Source: Plasmopara viticola
Lineage: Eukaryota; Oomycota; Peronosporomycetes; Peronosporales; Peronosporaceae
Direction: 5' to 3'
Length of the DNA stretch: 64,000 nucleotides
Assembly (NCBI GenBank): GCA_001695595.3
Contig: MBPM02000063.1
Location: 62,001 to 126,000 of the forward strand
Made by a program: the position numbers and the translations under genes. The notes beneath the pieces are model-generated. The model made no database searches. It was given only the letters and a program-made list of their open reading frames with translations, and was not told the DNA's origin. Shown here piece by piece: positions 51,513-62,654 of the stretch. The first letter of the stretch is position 1; each line of letters starts with the position of its first letter.

Positions 51513-51771
51513 TGTTGATTGAGCTGAAGGAGACGAAGGGAAGAAGCGAAGAGTCTGCGCGGAGGAGGACCGGAGCGAAGACACTTAAGCAGGAGAAGGA
51601 ATTTTGGAAGTGATTGATTTACTGGGGCTTACACTATTACTTCTCGTAACCACTCATTCTACATAACGTAATTACCTTAAACCGTAAAAAGTAAAAAACT
51701 ATGTTGAACCGCGGTTCGGATTGAACCGGGTTTGGGTTGTGTACATTACCTGAAACCCATAACCCTCAATA
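51513..51771 (-). repeat. H LTR, 5' LTR of H2
   Basis: This LTR is 259 bp, TATTG...CAACA in element orientation, with AGTTC following. TCACTTCC (51606-51613, minus strand) is a candidate initiator. Confidence 0.92.
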
Positions 51772-52000
51772 AGTTCACAACTCTTTGCTACATCTAAGCC
51801 ATTCATTTATCTAAGCCAATCAGAGGCACTTACCATCCGGGCGCAATCATCTTCCCATCCGGGCGCAATCATCTTGAGTGCGCCTTTTCGTGCGTCTTTC
51901 CATGACGCCATCGTTGTTTGTTTGAACCGTCGGACAGCCGCTCGTATTTGACAGCCTTGGAAACCGGAATAAAACTGAGGGAAACCGGCTACCTTCAATA
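51772..52000 (-). repeat. F 3' LTR, proximal fragment with AGTTC duplication
   Basis: It resumes AGTTCACAAC..., which completes the block cut at 38282. It holds two GATTGCGCCC units and ends CAATA next to the polypurine tract. With 38145-38282 it makes 362 bp. Confidence 0.92.
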
Positions 52001-52007
52001 CTCCCCC

Positions 52008-52214
52008 TCAATACGAGCACGCGTGAATTCCGAGAGCCCTCATTAGGTCGGCATGACGTGGTCCTGGAAGTGCCTTCGTCATGATGTCTGCCAGCATTGC
52101 CGAGGTCTCGCAATATTCAAGCTTGACTTCACCGCGTTTGACTTCGTCACGGATGTGATGATACTTGATATCAATGTGCTTGGCTTGACCATAGTTGACC
52201 GGGTTCTTCGTCAT
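52008..52214 (-). pseudogene. F polyprotein C-terminus after a nonsense codon
   Basis: It contains [25 protein letters not shown] and [15 protein letters not shown] and stops before the polypurine tract. It is in the same frame as 52224-53972 and is cut off by the stop at 52224-52226. Confidence 0.85.
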
Positions 52215-52223
52215 CTTGATACA

Positions 52224-53972
52224 TTATTGAAAATCTTCAAATCTCTTCAGCTCCGGTTTATCTTTACCAGCTGCTCCTAAAATTTCACAAAGAAGACGAT
52301 GTACCCACTTGCCTTCTTGTATTGCCAGGCTGAGTGCAATGTACTCAGCTTCGCTGGTCGACAGTGAAACGCTTGATTGTTTCTTGCTTCCCCAACTCAC
52401 AGGTGCTCCCATCAACATAAATGCATAGCCAGAGGTTGACTTGCGGCCCGCATGATCGCCAGCCCAATCTGCATCCGAGTATCCCCGGAAATCCACATGA
52501 TCACTAGCTTTAAAAGTGATGCCGTGTGACTTGCTTCCTTGGAGGTAGCGAAGAACTCTCATTATCGCAACCCAGTGTTCAGCTTGTGGGTTCCCCATAA
52601 AACGTGATACATATCCAACAGCAAAGGCAATGTCTGGACGTGTTGCAGTTGTCAGATGCATCAAGGCACCCACAGCTTCGCGAAATGGAACGTCAGCCTT
52701 TGTTGTTGCAGCACTTGGCACGAGTCGTAAGCTTAAGTCGGTCGGACTTAATACTGGCTTGCAATCACTCATGCCAAATCGCTTGAAAAAGTCGTCGACA
52801 TAGCGTCTCTGGCAAAGTGTGATGCTGCCGTCAGCGTTATCCACAAGCTCAATGCCCAAAACAAAAGCACATTTCCCACTGTCCGTCATTTCAAAGCGTG
52901 ACTTGAGACTGCTTTTAGTTTCCGCGATGAGCTTGGCCGAGCTGCCAGTGATGAGTACATCGTCTACATACACCAGTAGCAATATGCAATGGCCGTCGAC
53001 ATTCTTGATATAGAGGCATGGGTCGAGAGCAGAAACACAGAAACCAATGGAGCACACAAACTCATCAAAGGTCTCGTTCCAAACTCGGCATGCTTGTTTT
53101 AGGCCGTAAATTGCTTTCAACAGTTCCAAGCAATCGAAATTACCTTCGATTTCCACTCCCTCTGGTACCACACAGTAAACGACTTCTTTCATTACACCGT
53201 AGAGAAATGCCGTAACAACATCAAGCTGGTCAAGGGGCCATCCAAGATACTTTGTCAAGCTGATCACCATGCGCAGTGTGACGTACTTGACCACAGGCGA
53301 AAACGTTTCCGTGTAGTCAATGCCGTATTGCTGTTTAAATCCTTTTGCGACGAGACGCGCCTTGTATTTTTCAATTGATCCGTCGGCTTTGCGCTTGATC
53401 TTGAGAACCCACTTCGTTCCAATAGCATGTTGTCCTGCTGGGAGTTTGGCCGCTCGAAACACGTTGCAAATTCGCATAGAATCCAATTCCGCACGCACTG
53501 CTTTTCGCCAATGTACTTGATCTGGTCCGCTAACGGCATCTTGATAACTCGATGGTTCAGAAAGGTCGATAGCTTCGACTGCATTAGCGCTTGCATGCCA
53601 AAAATCGCGTGGCACCGAGTGATCATTTGTCTCGCTCTTTTCGTCTTCATTTTCCTGATTACTGGTCATGCGCTCGACCGATCTGCGTTTGGCTCGTCGC
53701 TCGTCAAGACTTTCAGGCGCACTTGATTCCTCGAGTCCATTCTCGTGATACTCGTAGCGTGGGAGAGCTGAATCATTGTTCGCGTCATATGCGCCTGATC
53801 GGTTCTTGCGCTTTCCGGACGACTTGAGATTCATTCGGTACACTGGAATTTTGTCATCGATGGTGAGCGGATCAAGATTGGGGTCATCGTCATCACTGTC
53901 AGGAGCTGGTGGCCCTGTAGATGCAAGACCAAGCCTTGATTCATCAAAGTTGACGTCACGACTAACAATTAT
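52224..53972 (-). pseudogene. F reverse transcriptase and RNase H (frame between two nonsense codons)
   Basis: The region contains [103 protein letters not shown] and [14 protein letters not shown] nonsense TAA at 52224-52226 falls right at the last RNase H Asp motif (EDFQ-stop where relatives have EDNQS). The first internal Met is at 53843. Confidence 0.88.
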
Positions 53973-56081
53973 TTATCCTGCCTCGATGTCAAAAATTCGA
54001 TAGGCCTTTGATGACTCTTGATAGCCCGTAGAAATGCCGGCGCGAGCTTTTGGATCCCACTTGAGTCGCTTTTCTTTTGGTGTCAGTGTAAATGTTCGGC
54101 AGTCGAATACACGCAGGTGCTTTACACTTGGCTTGGACTTGTACACAATCTCAAACGGGGTTTTGCTTGCAATCTTGGGTGAAGGCAGTCGATTCTTGAT
54201 ATAAATTGCCGTCATTGTCGCTTCACCCCAAAAGCGCTTGTCAAGATTTGCATAGTGCAGTAAAGCGCGGCCAATCGTAACAATGGTTCTGATGGCCCGC
54301 TCAGCTGTCCCATTTCTTTGATGCGCGTATGGAACCGTGACCTGCTGCTCAATACCTTGATCGCCATAGAAGATCTTGAGCGAATTTGTTGCGAATTCTC
54401 GCGCTCCATCATGTCTCACAAACTTGACTTGCTTGCCGAATTGCGTTTGAACCTTGACGATGTAGCTTGTGAGACATTCTTCGGATTCAGATTTGGCTCT
54501 TAAGCAAAAGCCCTTCATGCATCCGCTGGCCTCGTCTACAATGAGGATCAAGTACCTGCTTCCACCCAAAGAGTCTTGTTCCATGGGACCGCATATGTCG
54601 AAGTGAAGGAGCTCAAACGTATCATATGGACGCTTGTCTTGGGAGCTAGGAAATGGTCTTTGAACCATTTTTCCTAACTGACACCCTCGACACATGCCTT
54701 GATCGCTTGAACCTAGTGGCACGTTTGCGTCCTTGATCATTCCACCATTGACCATTTTGCGAAGCACGTCGATTGGAGCGTGACCCATTCTTGCATGCAG
54801 ATTGATGTTTTGTCCCCGCACCGCCGAATTTGCTGAATATTGGGAAGTACGAAGCCAGTAAAGACCGTCCACAAGGTCTGCTGTAGCCACAACTTGATTC
54901 GAGACTTTGCGCGTAATATCCATGCGTGGACCATCAAATACCACTTGAAACTCGCCACTCTTGTTGATCTGTGGCACCGAAAGCAAATTCTTGTTCATTG
55001 CTGGCACGAACAATACGTTCTTGAATTCAATGTCGGATTCTATACCATCGGGCAAAACCACGCGCTCAATGATTGTCCCGACACCTTCAATTGCAGTCTT
55101 GTTTCCGTCAGCGACCAAGAGTTCGCCAAAATTGTTTTCATCGAGTCTTGAAAATTTGTTCTTGTTGTTGCATATGTGATGCGTTGCGCCACTGTCGATC
55201 GCCCACATTCCAGGCATACTTTTTGTTGTTGAAAGTCCACACTCCAGTGAGACCGCAAACGCAACACGGTCGTAGTCGTATTGATCGCTTGGTCGATAGT
55301 GAACATTGTTTGCTCCGCGTCCACGAGCTTGGCCGCCGCGTCGAGCATTCCGATTCTCATCCTTCTGCTTGGTCCAGCACCGCTCCCCCGAGTGCCCCAA
55401 TTTTCCGCAGTATGCGCACTGGCGATATTCTCGCTCTGCGCTGAACGCCTTTGCCACTTCCTCAGTCTTGACTGTCGTGGTTTTCGACCCTTGTCGCTTA
55501 ATGTGCTCAATCGTCAGCACTTTAACCACATCCTGAGTCCTCAACTCCGCATTGCTGATCTCCAAGTTGAGCACGACATTCTCGTAGCTCTTGGGCAGAC
55601 TTCGCAAAAGGCAGATTGCAACGTCTTCGTCCTCCATTTTCGCGCCGATACTGGAAAGCTTTGCGCTGATATTGAGGACTTCATTGCAGTGATGCAAGAC
55701 ATTACCACCTTCGGCCATCTCCATGCTAAAGAGTTGTCGCTTCAAGTAGATGCGACCAGCCTTTTGCGATCCGCCGTACAGCGTCTTAATACGCGCCCAC
55801 GCAACCCACGCTTCCTCGCAGTCATCAACAACGTGGTGATAGTCCGCATCCATATGGAGCAGCATCAATCCAAAAGCAATGTTGCTTGTCCTGACATATT
55901 TGTCCGAGGCACGAGGGTCAACAAACGTCGGAGTCACCTCGCGGTTGACAACATGCCACACGGCCTTGGTAAGAAACACGCCACGCATGTAGCGGTTCCA
56001 CGTTGCATAGTTGTCGCCGTTGAACTTGTCGATGGCGACCTTGGCCGAGACGTCATGCACCGAGGTCATGGTTGGGCTCAT
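53973..56081 (-). pseudogene. gag-pol: F Gag-protease-integrase (702 residues), ended by a nonsense codon
   Basis: It starts at the PBS ATG (56081), [20 protein letters not shown]. It has the zinc knuckle [14 protein letters not shown], protease [13 protein letters not shown], integrase [12 protein letters not shown] ... [39 protein letters not shown] and [25 protein letters not shown] at 53973-53975 replaces a Gln codon of the DIEAGQ motif. F is the most diverged lineage 2 member here. Confidence 0.9.
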
Positions 56082-56085
56082 AACC

Positions 56086-56447
56086 TGTTGGATGGGTGAG
56101 CGGAGCGAAGGCGAAGAGTTTGAGGCGTGTGGTGAAGAGTCTGCGCGAGGGAGAACCGAGCGAAGACACTTGTGAGGAAGAAAGAATATTTCAAAGTGAG
56201 TGTATTCATTTGGTCCTTAGTTCACAACTCTTTGCTACATCTAAGCCATTCATTTATTTAAGCCAATCAGAGGCACTTACCATCCGGGCGCAATCATCTT
56301 CCCATCCGGGCGCAATCATCTTGAGTGCGCCTTTCCGTGCGTCTTTCCATGACGCCATCGTTGTTTGTTTGAGCCGTCGGACAGCCGCTCGTATTTGACA
56401 GCCTTGGAAACCGGAATAAAACTGAGGGAAACCGGCTACCTTCAATA
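56086..56447 (-). repeat. F LTR, 5' LTR
   Basis: This 362-bp LTR is TATTGAAGG...CAACA in element orientation. It has two GATTGCGCCC units and paired TGGCTTA motifs. It is followed by GATGG (56448-56452). Confidence 0.93.
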
Positions 56448-56984
56448 GATGGGTCTTCCGGATCAAAGAAAATCAAGCCGGAGAGATCGAGCGGTTCAAA
56501 GCACGACTCGTGGCCAAAGGCTTTTCCCAGAAGCATGGAGTCGACTACGAAGAGACTTTCGCTCCAGTGGCCAAGTTTACTTCGATCAGGATTCTACTAA
56601 GTCTGTCGGCCAAGCACAATTCGATGTTGCATCAGATGGACGTCAAGACAGCCTTTCTCAATGGCACTTTGGACGAGGATATTTACATGGCGCAACCGGA
56701 TGGATATGTCAACGACGTATACCCAAACTACGTCTGTCAGCTAAAGCGCTCCCTTTATGGTTTGAAGCAGTCGCCACGGATGTGGAACCAGACAATTGAC
56801 GCGTTCATGCTGGAAATGAAGTTTACGAAGTGTGATGCCGACCATTGCATTTACGTCAAGCGCAATGACGAAAAATTGATCCTCGTGGCACTTTACGTTG
56901 ATGACCTGGTACTTGCATGCAACAACGACTTGCTGCTGAAGAGGACTAAGAAAGCACTCAGCGAGCGATTCGAAATGACAGATC
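56448..56984 (+). pseudogene. E2 reverse transcriptase core
   Basis: It continues E2 in frame after F. It reads [74 protein letters not shown] and YVDDLVLACNN, with the normal Tyr, then FEMTD. It is cut by G1. Confidence 0.88.
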
Positions 56985-57285
56985 TGTTGTAAGAAGCACT
57001 TGTGCTGTAGATGGCAAAATGCAAAGTGAATATATTTAAAAGGTCCTTACTTCACAACTACATGCTACCTCTAAGCCAATGATTTATCTAGGCCAATCAG
57101 AACGACTCACCATCCGGGCGCAATCATCTTCCCATCCGGGCGCAATCATCTTCCCATCCCGAAACTGATCTTTTGCGCATCTTGAACCCGCTCATTCAGT
57201 CAGTCATCAATTGATTGCAGATACCCGTACTTACCGATATATAGCCGCTGGTCGAGGCGTTTCTGCGCCAGCATCTTCGACAACA
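56985..57285 (-). repeat. G LTR, 3' LTR of G1
   Basis: This 301-bp LTR has TGTTG/CAACA ends and two 22-bp units, both with CCGGGCGC here. It encodes the C-terminal AGAETPRPAAIYR. Confidence 0.92.
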
Positions 57286-58016
57286 CTCCCACTCGACTCG
57301 ACAGCTTTTTGTGCTTGAATGCCGAGCATGCTTCGAAGTTTGCAGAATTGCGTAGCCGGAATTGACTTCGTCATGATATCGGCCAGCATATCCTGAGTTG
57401 GACAGTACTCAAGCACCACTTGATTGGCCTCAACCTTCTCGCGCACGAAGTGGTATCGAATGTCGATGTGCTTAGTGCGCCTGTGAAACTCCGGGTTCTT
57501 GGCCAGCGCGATCGAGCCTTGATTGTCTTCATAGATCTTGATCGCCTCGTCGTTCCTTATTTCGCCGAGTTCGCACATAAAGGTCTTAAGCCACACTGCT
57601 TCTTGTGTAGCCTCTGAAAGCGCCATGTATTCGGCTTCCGTCGATGAAAGTGCCACTGTCCGCTGTTTCTTGCTTCGCCAGCTAACACATCCGCCGTTTA
57701 GCTTGAACAAATATCCGCTTGTGCTTCTGCGAGACTCAATGTCTCCAGCCCAATCTGCATCTGAATAGCCCATTAGCTTGGCGGTGCCGTTGCGCGTAAA
57801 TTCGAGTCCATATGTTGGTGTTGCTTGAAGATACCGCAATACGCGCTTGAGAGCTTGCCAGTGTGTTGGACAGGGATCAGACGCAAATTGGCTGAGGGCG
57901 CCTATTGCCGCAGCGAGGTCCGGATGCGTCGCCACCATCAAGTACATGATAGCTCCAACAGCACTTCGGTAAGGCACATTCTTCATGGTTTCTTCATGTT
58001 TGCGCCGCCCTCGCAC
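57231..58016 (-). pseudogene. G1 RNase H and C-terminus (261 residues)
   Basis: It reads [72 protein letters not shown] and [12 protein letters not shown]. It is separated from RT by a missing A near 58003. Confidence 0.88.
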
Positions 58017-58690
58017 ATGTTCTTCTTCAACTTAAGTCCAGGGTCTTGGGGCGTCCTCACAGGCTTACTTTCTTGCATGCCGAACTTGATTAGTATTGAC
58101 TTCAGGAAATTCGTTTGCCGCATCGTCGCTTGGCCAGCCTTGTGGTCGACCTTGATCTCAACACCGAGAAAATACCTGAGTTCACCAAGATCTGTCATCT
58201 CAAACCGATTGATCAGCATGCGCTTAGTCGATTCAATGAGCTCTTCGTTGCCACTTGCGATGATAAGGTCGTCGACGTAAAGAGCCACAAAAGCCATGTC
58301 ACCATTACCATTCCGTTTGACGTACACACAATGGTCTGAGTCGCACTTGATTAAACCAATCTTGAGCATGAAATCATCAATGGTTTGGTTCCACATGCGA
58401 GGTGACTGTTTTAAGCCGTACAACGATCGCTTGAGCTTGCAAACGTAGTCGGGGTGAGTTGCGTCAACGTATCCGTCCGGCTGTGTCATATAGATGTCTT
58501 CATCGAGCATACCGTTCAGAAACGCTGTCTTCACATCCATTTGGTGAAGCAAAAGATTGTACCTGGCTGCCAAACTCAGCACGATCCGAATCGAGGTGAA
58601 CTTGGCCACAGGTGCGAAAGTTTTCTCATAGTCGATGCCAAACTTCTGCGAAAAACCCGTTGCAACCAGTCGAGCCTTGTATCGCTCAAC
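57983..58690 (-). pseudogene. G1 reverse transcriptase, 3' of a nonsense codon
   Basis: It reads [71 protein letters not shown] and YVDDLIIASG. A TGA at 58691-58693 replaces the Arg codon that G2 reads in DGRVER. Confidence 0.87.
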
Positions 58691-59442
58691 TCAACCATCC
58701 TGGTTTTCTTTGACACGAAACACCCATCTGCAGCCGAAAGCTTTGCGTCCTTTTGGCAGTTACACGATATCCCAAGTGTCATTTTTAAACAGCGAGTCGA
58801 TCTCCGAGTCACATGCTGCTTTCCATTTGCTTGCGTTCTTGGATTCCATAGCCGACTTGAACGTAGTTGGCATATCTCCCCCTGAATCCATGACGTAAGC
58901 AGCTTCAAAGCTTGAGCCATCTTGAGCTGCTGCTGACATCTCATCAAGGCCTTGGTTTCTGCTATACCGAGTAGAGTGCGTGTTGTGCTGTGCGAACCGC
59001 TTTGCATTTCTTGTCTCAGTAGCCTTCTCCAACGAATCCGTTCGCTGGTGTCTCTTGTTACCACTTTCATCGCTTTCTTCCATTTCCGCATCATCGTTTG
59101 AACTTGGTCCTCATGCTGCGAGTCCTCATCCGTTGTATTTTCATCATGTATGTAGACTTCCTCTTGACGATAATCACGCTTTCCAATGTCGAAAACGTCT
59201 TCCATGAATTGCGCGTCTCGGCTTACCAGCACACGACCACTCTTGATTTCCTCGAACCGATACGCTTTTTCATGATCCGAATATCCGATAAATCGACAGC
59301 GAACCGATCGGGCATCAAACTTTGCGCGCTTTTCTTTAGGCACCGTCACATACGCATGACAGCCAAAGACTTTCAGATTCGCAAGCAATGGCTTCTTTCC
59401 CGTCCAAGCTTGACATGGCGAAAATAACCTGATTGAGAGCAC
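58576..59442 (-). pseudogene. G1 integrase C-terminus and linker, two frames
   Basis: It contains KKPLLANLKVFGCHAYVTVPKEKRAKFDARSVRCRFIGYSDHEKAYRFEEIKSGRVLVSRDAQFMEDVFD. A missing T near 59097 moves it to the frame that reads ESDESGNKRHQRTDSLEKATE and then KNDTWDIV. An indel cluster at 59418-59430 damages the upstream edge. Confidence 0.82.
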
Positions 59443-59490
59443 GCGTTGGACACCGATTTCGAAAAAACATAGCCGTCATGACTGCTTCAC

Positions 59491-61386
59491 TCAGTATACC
59501 TTCGTCAATCCAGCATGCTCCATCGTGCAGCGTGCACATTCCACCAATGTTCTGTTCATTCGCTCCGCCACTCCGTTAAGCTGAGGAGTGTAGGGCGGCG
59601 TAAATTTCTGCACGATTCCATGATTGCTGCAAAACTTGGCCATTTCGCTCGAAGTGTACTCTCCGCCATTATCACTGCGAAGCGTTTTCACTCGCTTTCC
59701 TGTTTGGTTTTCGGCAAGAACGACAAAATTTGCGAATTTCGCGGCTACTTCCGACTTGTTTCTCAGCAAGTAAACCATGCAAAAGTGTAACTTGTCATCA
59801 ATAACTGTGACAAAGTAACGCTTTCCACCAAAAGTCGGTGTCTGCATCGGCCCACACACATCGCTGTGAATTACCTCAAGTAGTTGCTTTGAACGGCTTG
59901 GTGACAAATTTGAGAAACTCACTCTCGTTTGTTTACCGAGTGAGCACCCGTCACACTTCTCCCACTGTTTAACTGAACCCATGTCAAGTTCGGAGCCGAT
60001 CTTTTTCTTGATCATAGTGTCGAGACCACCATAGCTAATATGACCAAATCGAAGGTGCCAGAGGTACGAATTGGTGTCCCCATGGCATCCCGACGAAGTT
60101 ATCACATTAGCCTCATCCGGAAGAAGTGGCGTCATGCAAAGCTTGAACAGGCCTTTGCCTTCGCGAGCACCAAGCTTCCACTTAAGGCCCTTTGTCATAG
60201 CAAAACAAGCTTCATGTTCAAACGTCACGGCGCCAACATCCTTCGTAAACCGGCCGACTGAAAATAAATTTCGAGAAAGCTTTGGGATATACCACACACC
60301 AGTAAGCAGTCCCTTCTTTATACCGTGTGGGGTGTGCATTGACATCACGATGTCGCCGGACCCAATCGCTTGCACCACTCCATCGTCTGCAAGATGCACA
60401 TCCCTCGGCGTAATTGTCTTGAAATTTCGCATGAATTTCTTGGAACTCGTCATGTGCTGCGTCGCTCCAGAGTCAATCAGCCACACTTCACCCGATTTGG
60501 GAATGCTGTCTCCAGCCGAAAAGAGAAAATTGCCATTGTCATCATCGACTTGCGCGATATTCGCTCGTTGCGATTTCTGTCGTTCACCATTCTCGCGAAT
60601 TCGAACTGGACACTTGGCAATCCAATGTCCTTGTTCCCCACAGTAGTGGCACGCGCTGACCTTTTGCACTGGTCGCCCACCCTTACGCTTGCTGTAGTCA
60701 TTCGCCAAAAACGCTTGCCCTTGACCATGCGCAGCTCCATCGGCCCCAATATCTTGTTCCTTTCGTTTCATGTCTTCATGCAATAGTCGAGATGTCACGA
60801 GCTCCCACGACAGCGAGTCCGATCTCGACTCCAAAGCTGTTATAAGAAATGGAAATGACTCACTCAAACTCCCAAGAAGCGTGATCACCAAGTCATCCTC
60901 TGTTACCGGAGCACCCACTGCGTCGAGCTGTTCCGCCAGAGTCTTCATCTTGTTGATATGCGCGAGCACATCATCACCTTCGTCCATCTTGGCCGTGAAG
61001 AAACGACGACGAAGAAAGAGCTTGTTTGCTAAGCTCTTCTTCTCGAAGTGGCCTTCGAGCCGTGACCATGCATCATGCGCTCCAGTTGCCGAGCGCACAA
61101 GAGGCAGCTGCGAATCTTCCATCGCGAGACAGATGATCGCAAGCGCCTTTCTTGACTTGCGCTTAAACGTCAGCTGGTCCAAGGCCGTTGTCAAGTCCTC
61201 CATCTTGACTTCCCCACTCGCTACCTCCCATAGGTCCCGCTCCTCAAGCACCATCTGCATCTTGAACTTCCATGTGTGGAAGTTTGTTCCATCGAATTTG
61301 TTGATGCGTGAGTTGGTGGCGGTGGCGATGTCCATAGCGAAAGCGTAGTCGGTGTCGGGGGCAGAGTTGGCGGAGCTTGGGCTCAT
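59491..61386 (-). pseudogene. gag-pol: G1 Gag-protease-integrase (631 residues)
   Basis: It starts at the PBS ATG (61386), MSPSSANSAPDTDYAFAMD. It has Gag, the zinc knuckle CHYCGEQGHWIAKC, protease IDSGATQHMTSS, integrase HLRFGHISYGG ... CDGC, HSDVCGPMQTPTFGG, RSDNGGEYTSS and NGVAERMNRTLVECARC, so all three catalytic residues are present. It loses frame near 59490 (CTTCACTCAG for CTTCACCCCAG). Confidence 0.9.
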
Positions 61387-61390
61387 AACC

Positions 61391-61691
61391 TGTTGTAAGA
61401 AGCACTTGTGCTGTAGATGGCAAAATGCAAAGTGAATATATTTAAAAGGTCCTTAGTTCAGAACTACATGCTACCTCTAAGCCAATGATATATCTAAGCC
61501 AATCAGAACGACTCACCATCCGGGCGCAATCATCTTCCCATCCAGGCGCAATCATCTTCCGATCCCGAAACTGATCTTTTGCCCATCTTGAACCCGCTCA
61601 TTCAGTCAGTCATCAATTGATTGCAGATACCCGTACTTACCGATATATAGCCGCTGGTCGAGGCGTTTCTGCGCCAGCATCTTCGACAACA
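61391..61691 (-). repeat. G LTR, 5' LTR of G1
   Basis: This 301-bp LTR carries the exact initiator plus FPR string on the minus strand at 61419-61435. It is followed by GGATC and E2 sequence. Confidence 0.92.
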
Positions 61692-62654
61692 GGATCTTGG
61701 TCGACTCAAGTTCGTTTTGGACATGAAGATTCATCAAGAACTTTGAGTGGTAACGTGTCCATTCGCCAGACAAAATTCGCGAGGGACATCTTGAAAAATT
61801 TTGGCATGGAAAACAGCAATCCCGTCAGGACGCCGCAAGATCCAGGACTCAAGTTGACCAAGGCCATGTACGAAGGAGGGTGTTGTCATGAAAAGACAAT
61901 GGCAAAAGTCCCATATCGAAATGGCGTTGGTTGTCTTATGTACTTGATGGTTGGGACTCGGCCGGACATAGCAGCCTCAGTGGGAGTACTCAGCCAATTT
62001 GCCTCGGACCCATGTCCAACTGGCAGGCACTCAAAAGGGTCTTCCGATACATTCAAGGAACAAAGACGCATGGCATTACATTTCAAGCTCAAGACCAAGA
62101 AGGACTTCGAGGCTATTCCGATGCAGATTGGGCAGGCGATTTGGAAACCCGAAGAAGCACAAGCGGTTATGCGTTCAAGATGAATGGAGGTTGCATCAGC
62201 TGGAGAAGCAAGAAGCAACGAATAGTGGCACTTTCTTCTACAGAAGCAGGGTACATGGCTTTGATAGAAGCAGCTCAAGAGGCAACTTGGTTAAAAACCT
62301 TTCTGTGCGAGCTTGGTGAAATATCAAGAAGTCAAGCGATCAAGATCTACGAGGACAATCAAGGTTCCATCGCTTTGGCCAAGAATCCAGAGTTTCACAA
62401 GCGCACCAAGCATATCGACATTCGGTACCACTTCGTGCGGGAGAAAGTAGAAGACGGTCAAGTCATGCTGCAGTATTGTTCGACGCACGACATGCTCGCT
62501 GACATCATGACCAAGCCAATAACTGCGGTCCAATTTCAATATCTTCGGAACAAATTGGGCATCAAGTCTCCAAGCGCTGACGAGACGAGTGGGAGTGTTG
62601 AGGATACGACATTGTCGAAGATGTTGGCAGACAAACGCCTCGAACAGCGACTAC
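61692..62654 (+). pseudogene. E2 RT end, RNase H and C-terminus, two frameshifts
   Basis: It continues E2 after G1. A missing A near 61739 (TCAAGAACT for TCAAGAAACT) and a 4-nt deletion near 62018 shift the frame. The motifs are [21 protein letters not shown] and [22 protein letters not shown]. The conserved second Glu of STEAEY is Gly here, which would be expected to damage RNase H. Its end runs into D3. Confidence 0.87.
62596..62654 (+). repeat. E2 3' LTR, first 59 bp, cut by D3
   Basis: It starts TGTTGAGGATACGAC after GAGTGGGAG and matches 34403 onward for about 59 bases. It then abuts a D-type LTR start. ACTAC (62650-62654) is the predicted target duplication of D3. Confidence 0.78.

Larger units (their letters stand above)
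38283..51771 (-). mobile_element. H1-H2 tandem pair of copia elements, flanked by one AGTTC duplication
   Basis: The order is LTR 38283-38541, internal 1 (38542-40424 and 44955-47160), LTR 47161-47418, internal 2 (47419-51512) and LTR 51513-51771. AGTTC flanks the whole pair at 38278-38282 and 51772-51776. Internal lengths are 4089 and 4094 bp, differing by a 4-bp and a 1-bp deletion. H1 is split by G2. Confidence 0.93.
38145..56447 (-). mobile_element. F: full-length copia element (lineage 2) containing the H tandem
   Basis: The 3' LTR is 38145-38282 plus 51777-52000 (362 bp in total), the internal region is 52001-56085, and the 5' LTR is 56086-56447 (362 bp). Target duplication GATGG flanks it in E2. 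The H tandem inserted in the 3' LTR with its own duplication AGTTC. The LTR lengths match only when the insert and one AGTTC are removed. Confidence 0.93.
56985..61691 (-). mobile_element. G1: full-length but decayed copia element in E2
   Basis: The LTRs 56985-57285 and 61391-61691 are both 301 bp around a 4105-bp internal region. Flanks AGATC (56980-56984) and GGATC (61692-61696) form a target duplication with one change. It keeps the RT block that G2 lacks but has several frameshifts and a nonsense codon. Confidence 0.92.
37554..62654 (+). mobile_element. E2: copia element in three pieces (37554-38144, 56448-56984, 61692-62654)
   Basis: The pieces join at target duplications GATGG (38140-38144 and 56448-56452) around F, and AGATC/GGATC (56980-56984 and 61692-61696) around G1. 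The 5' part was removed by the 34717 deletion. The 3' LTR begins at 62596 and is cut at 62654 by D3. Confidence 0.88.
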
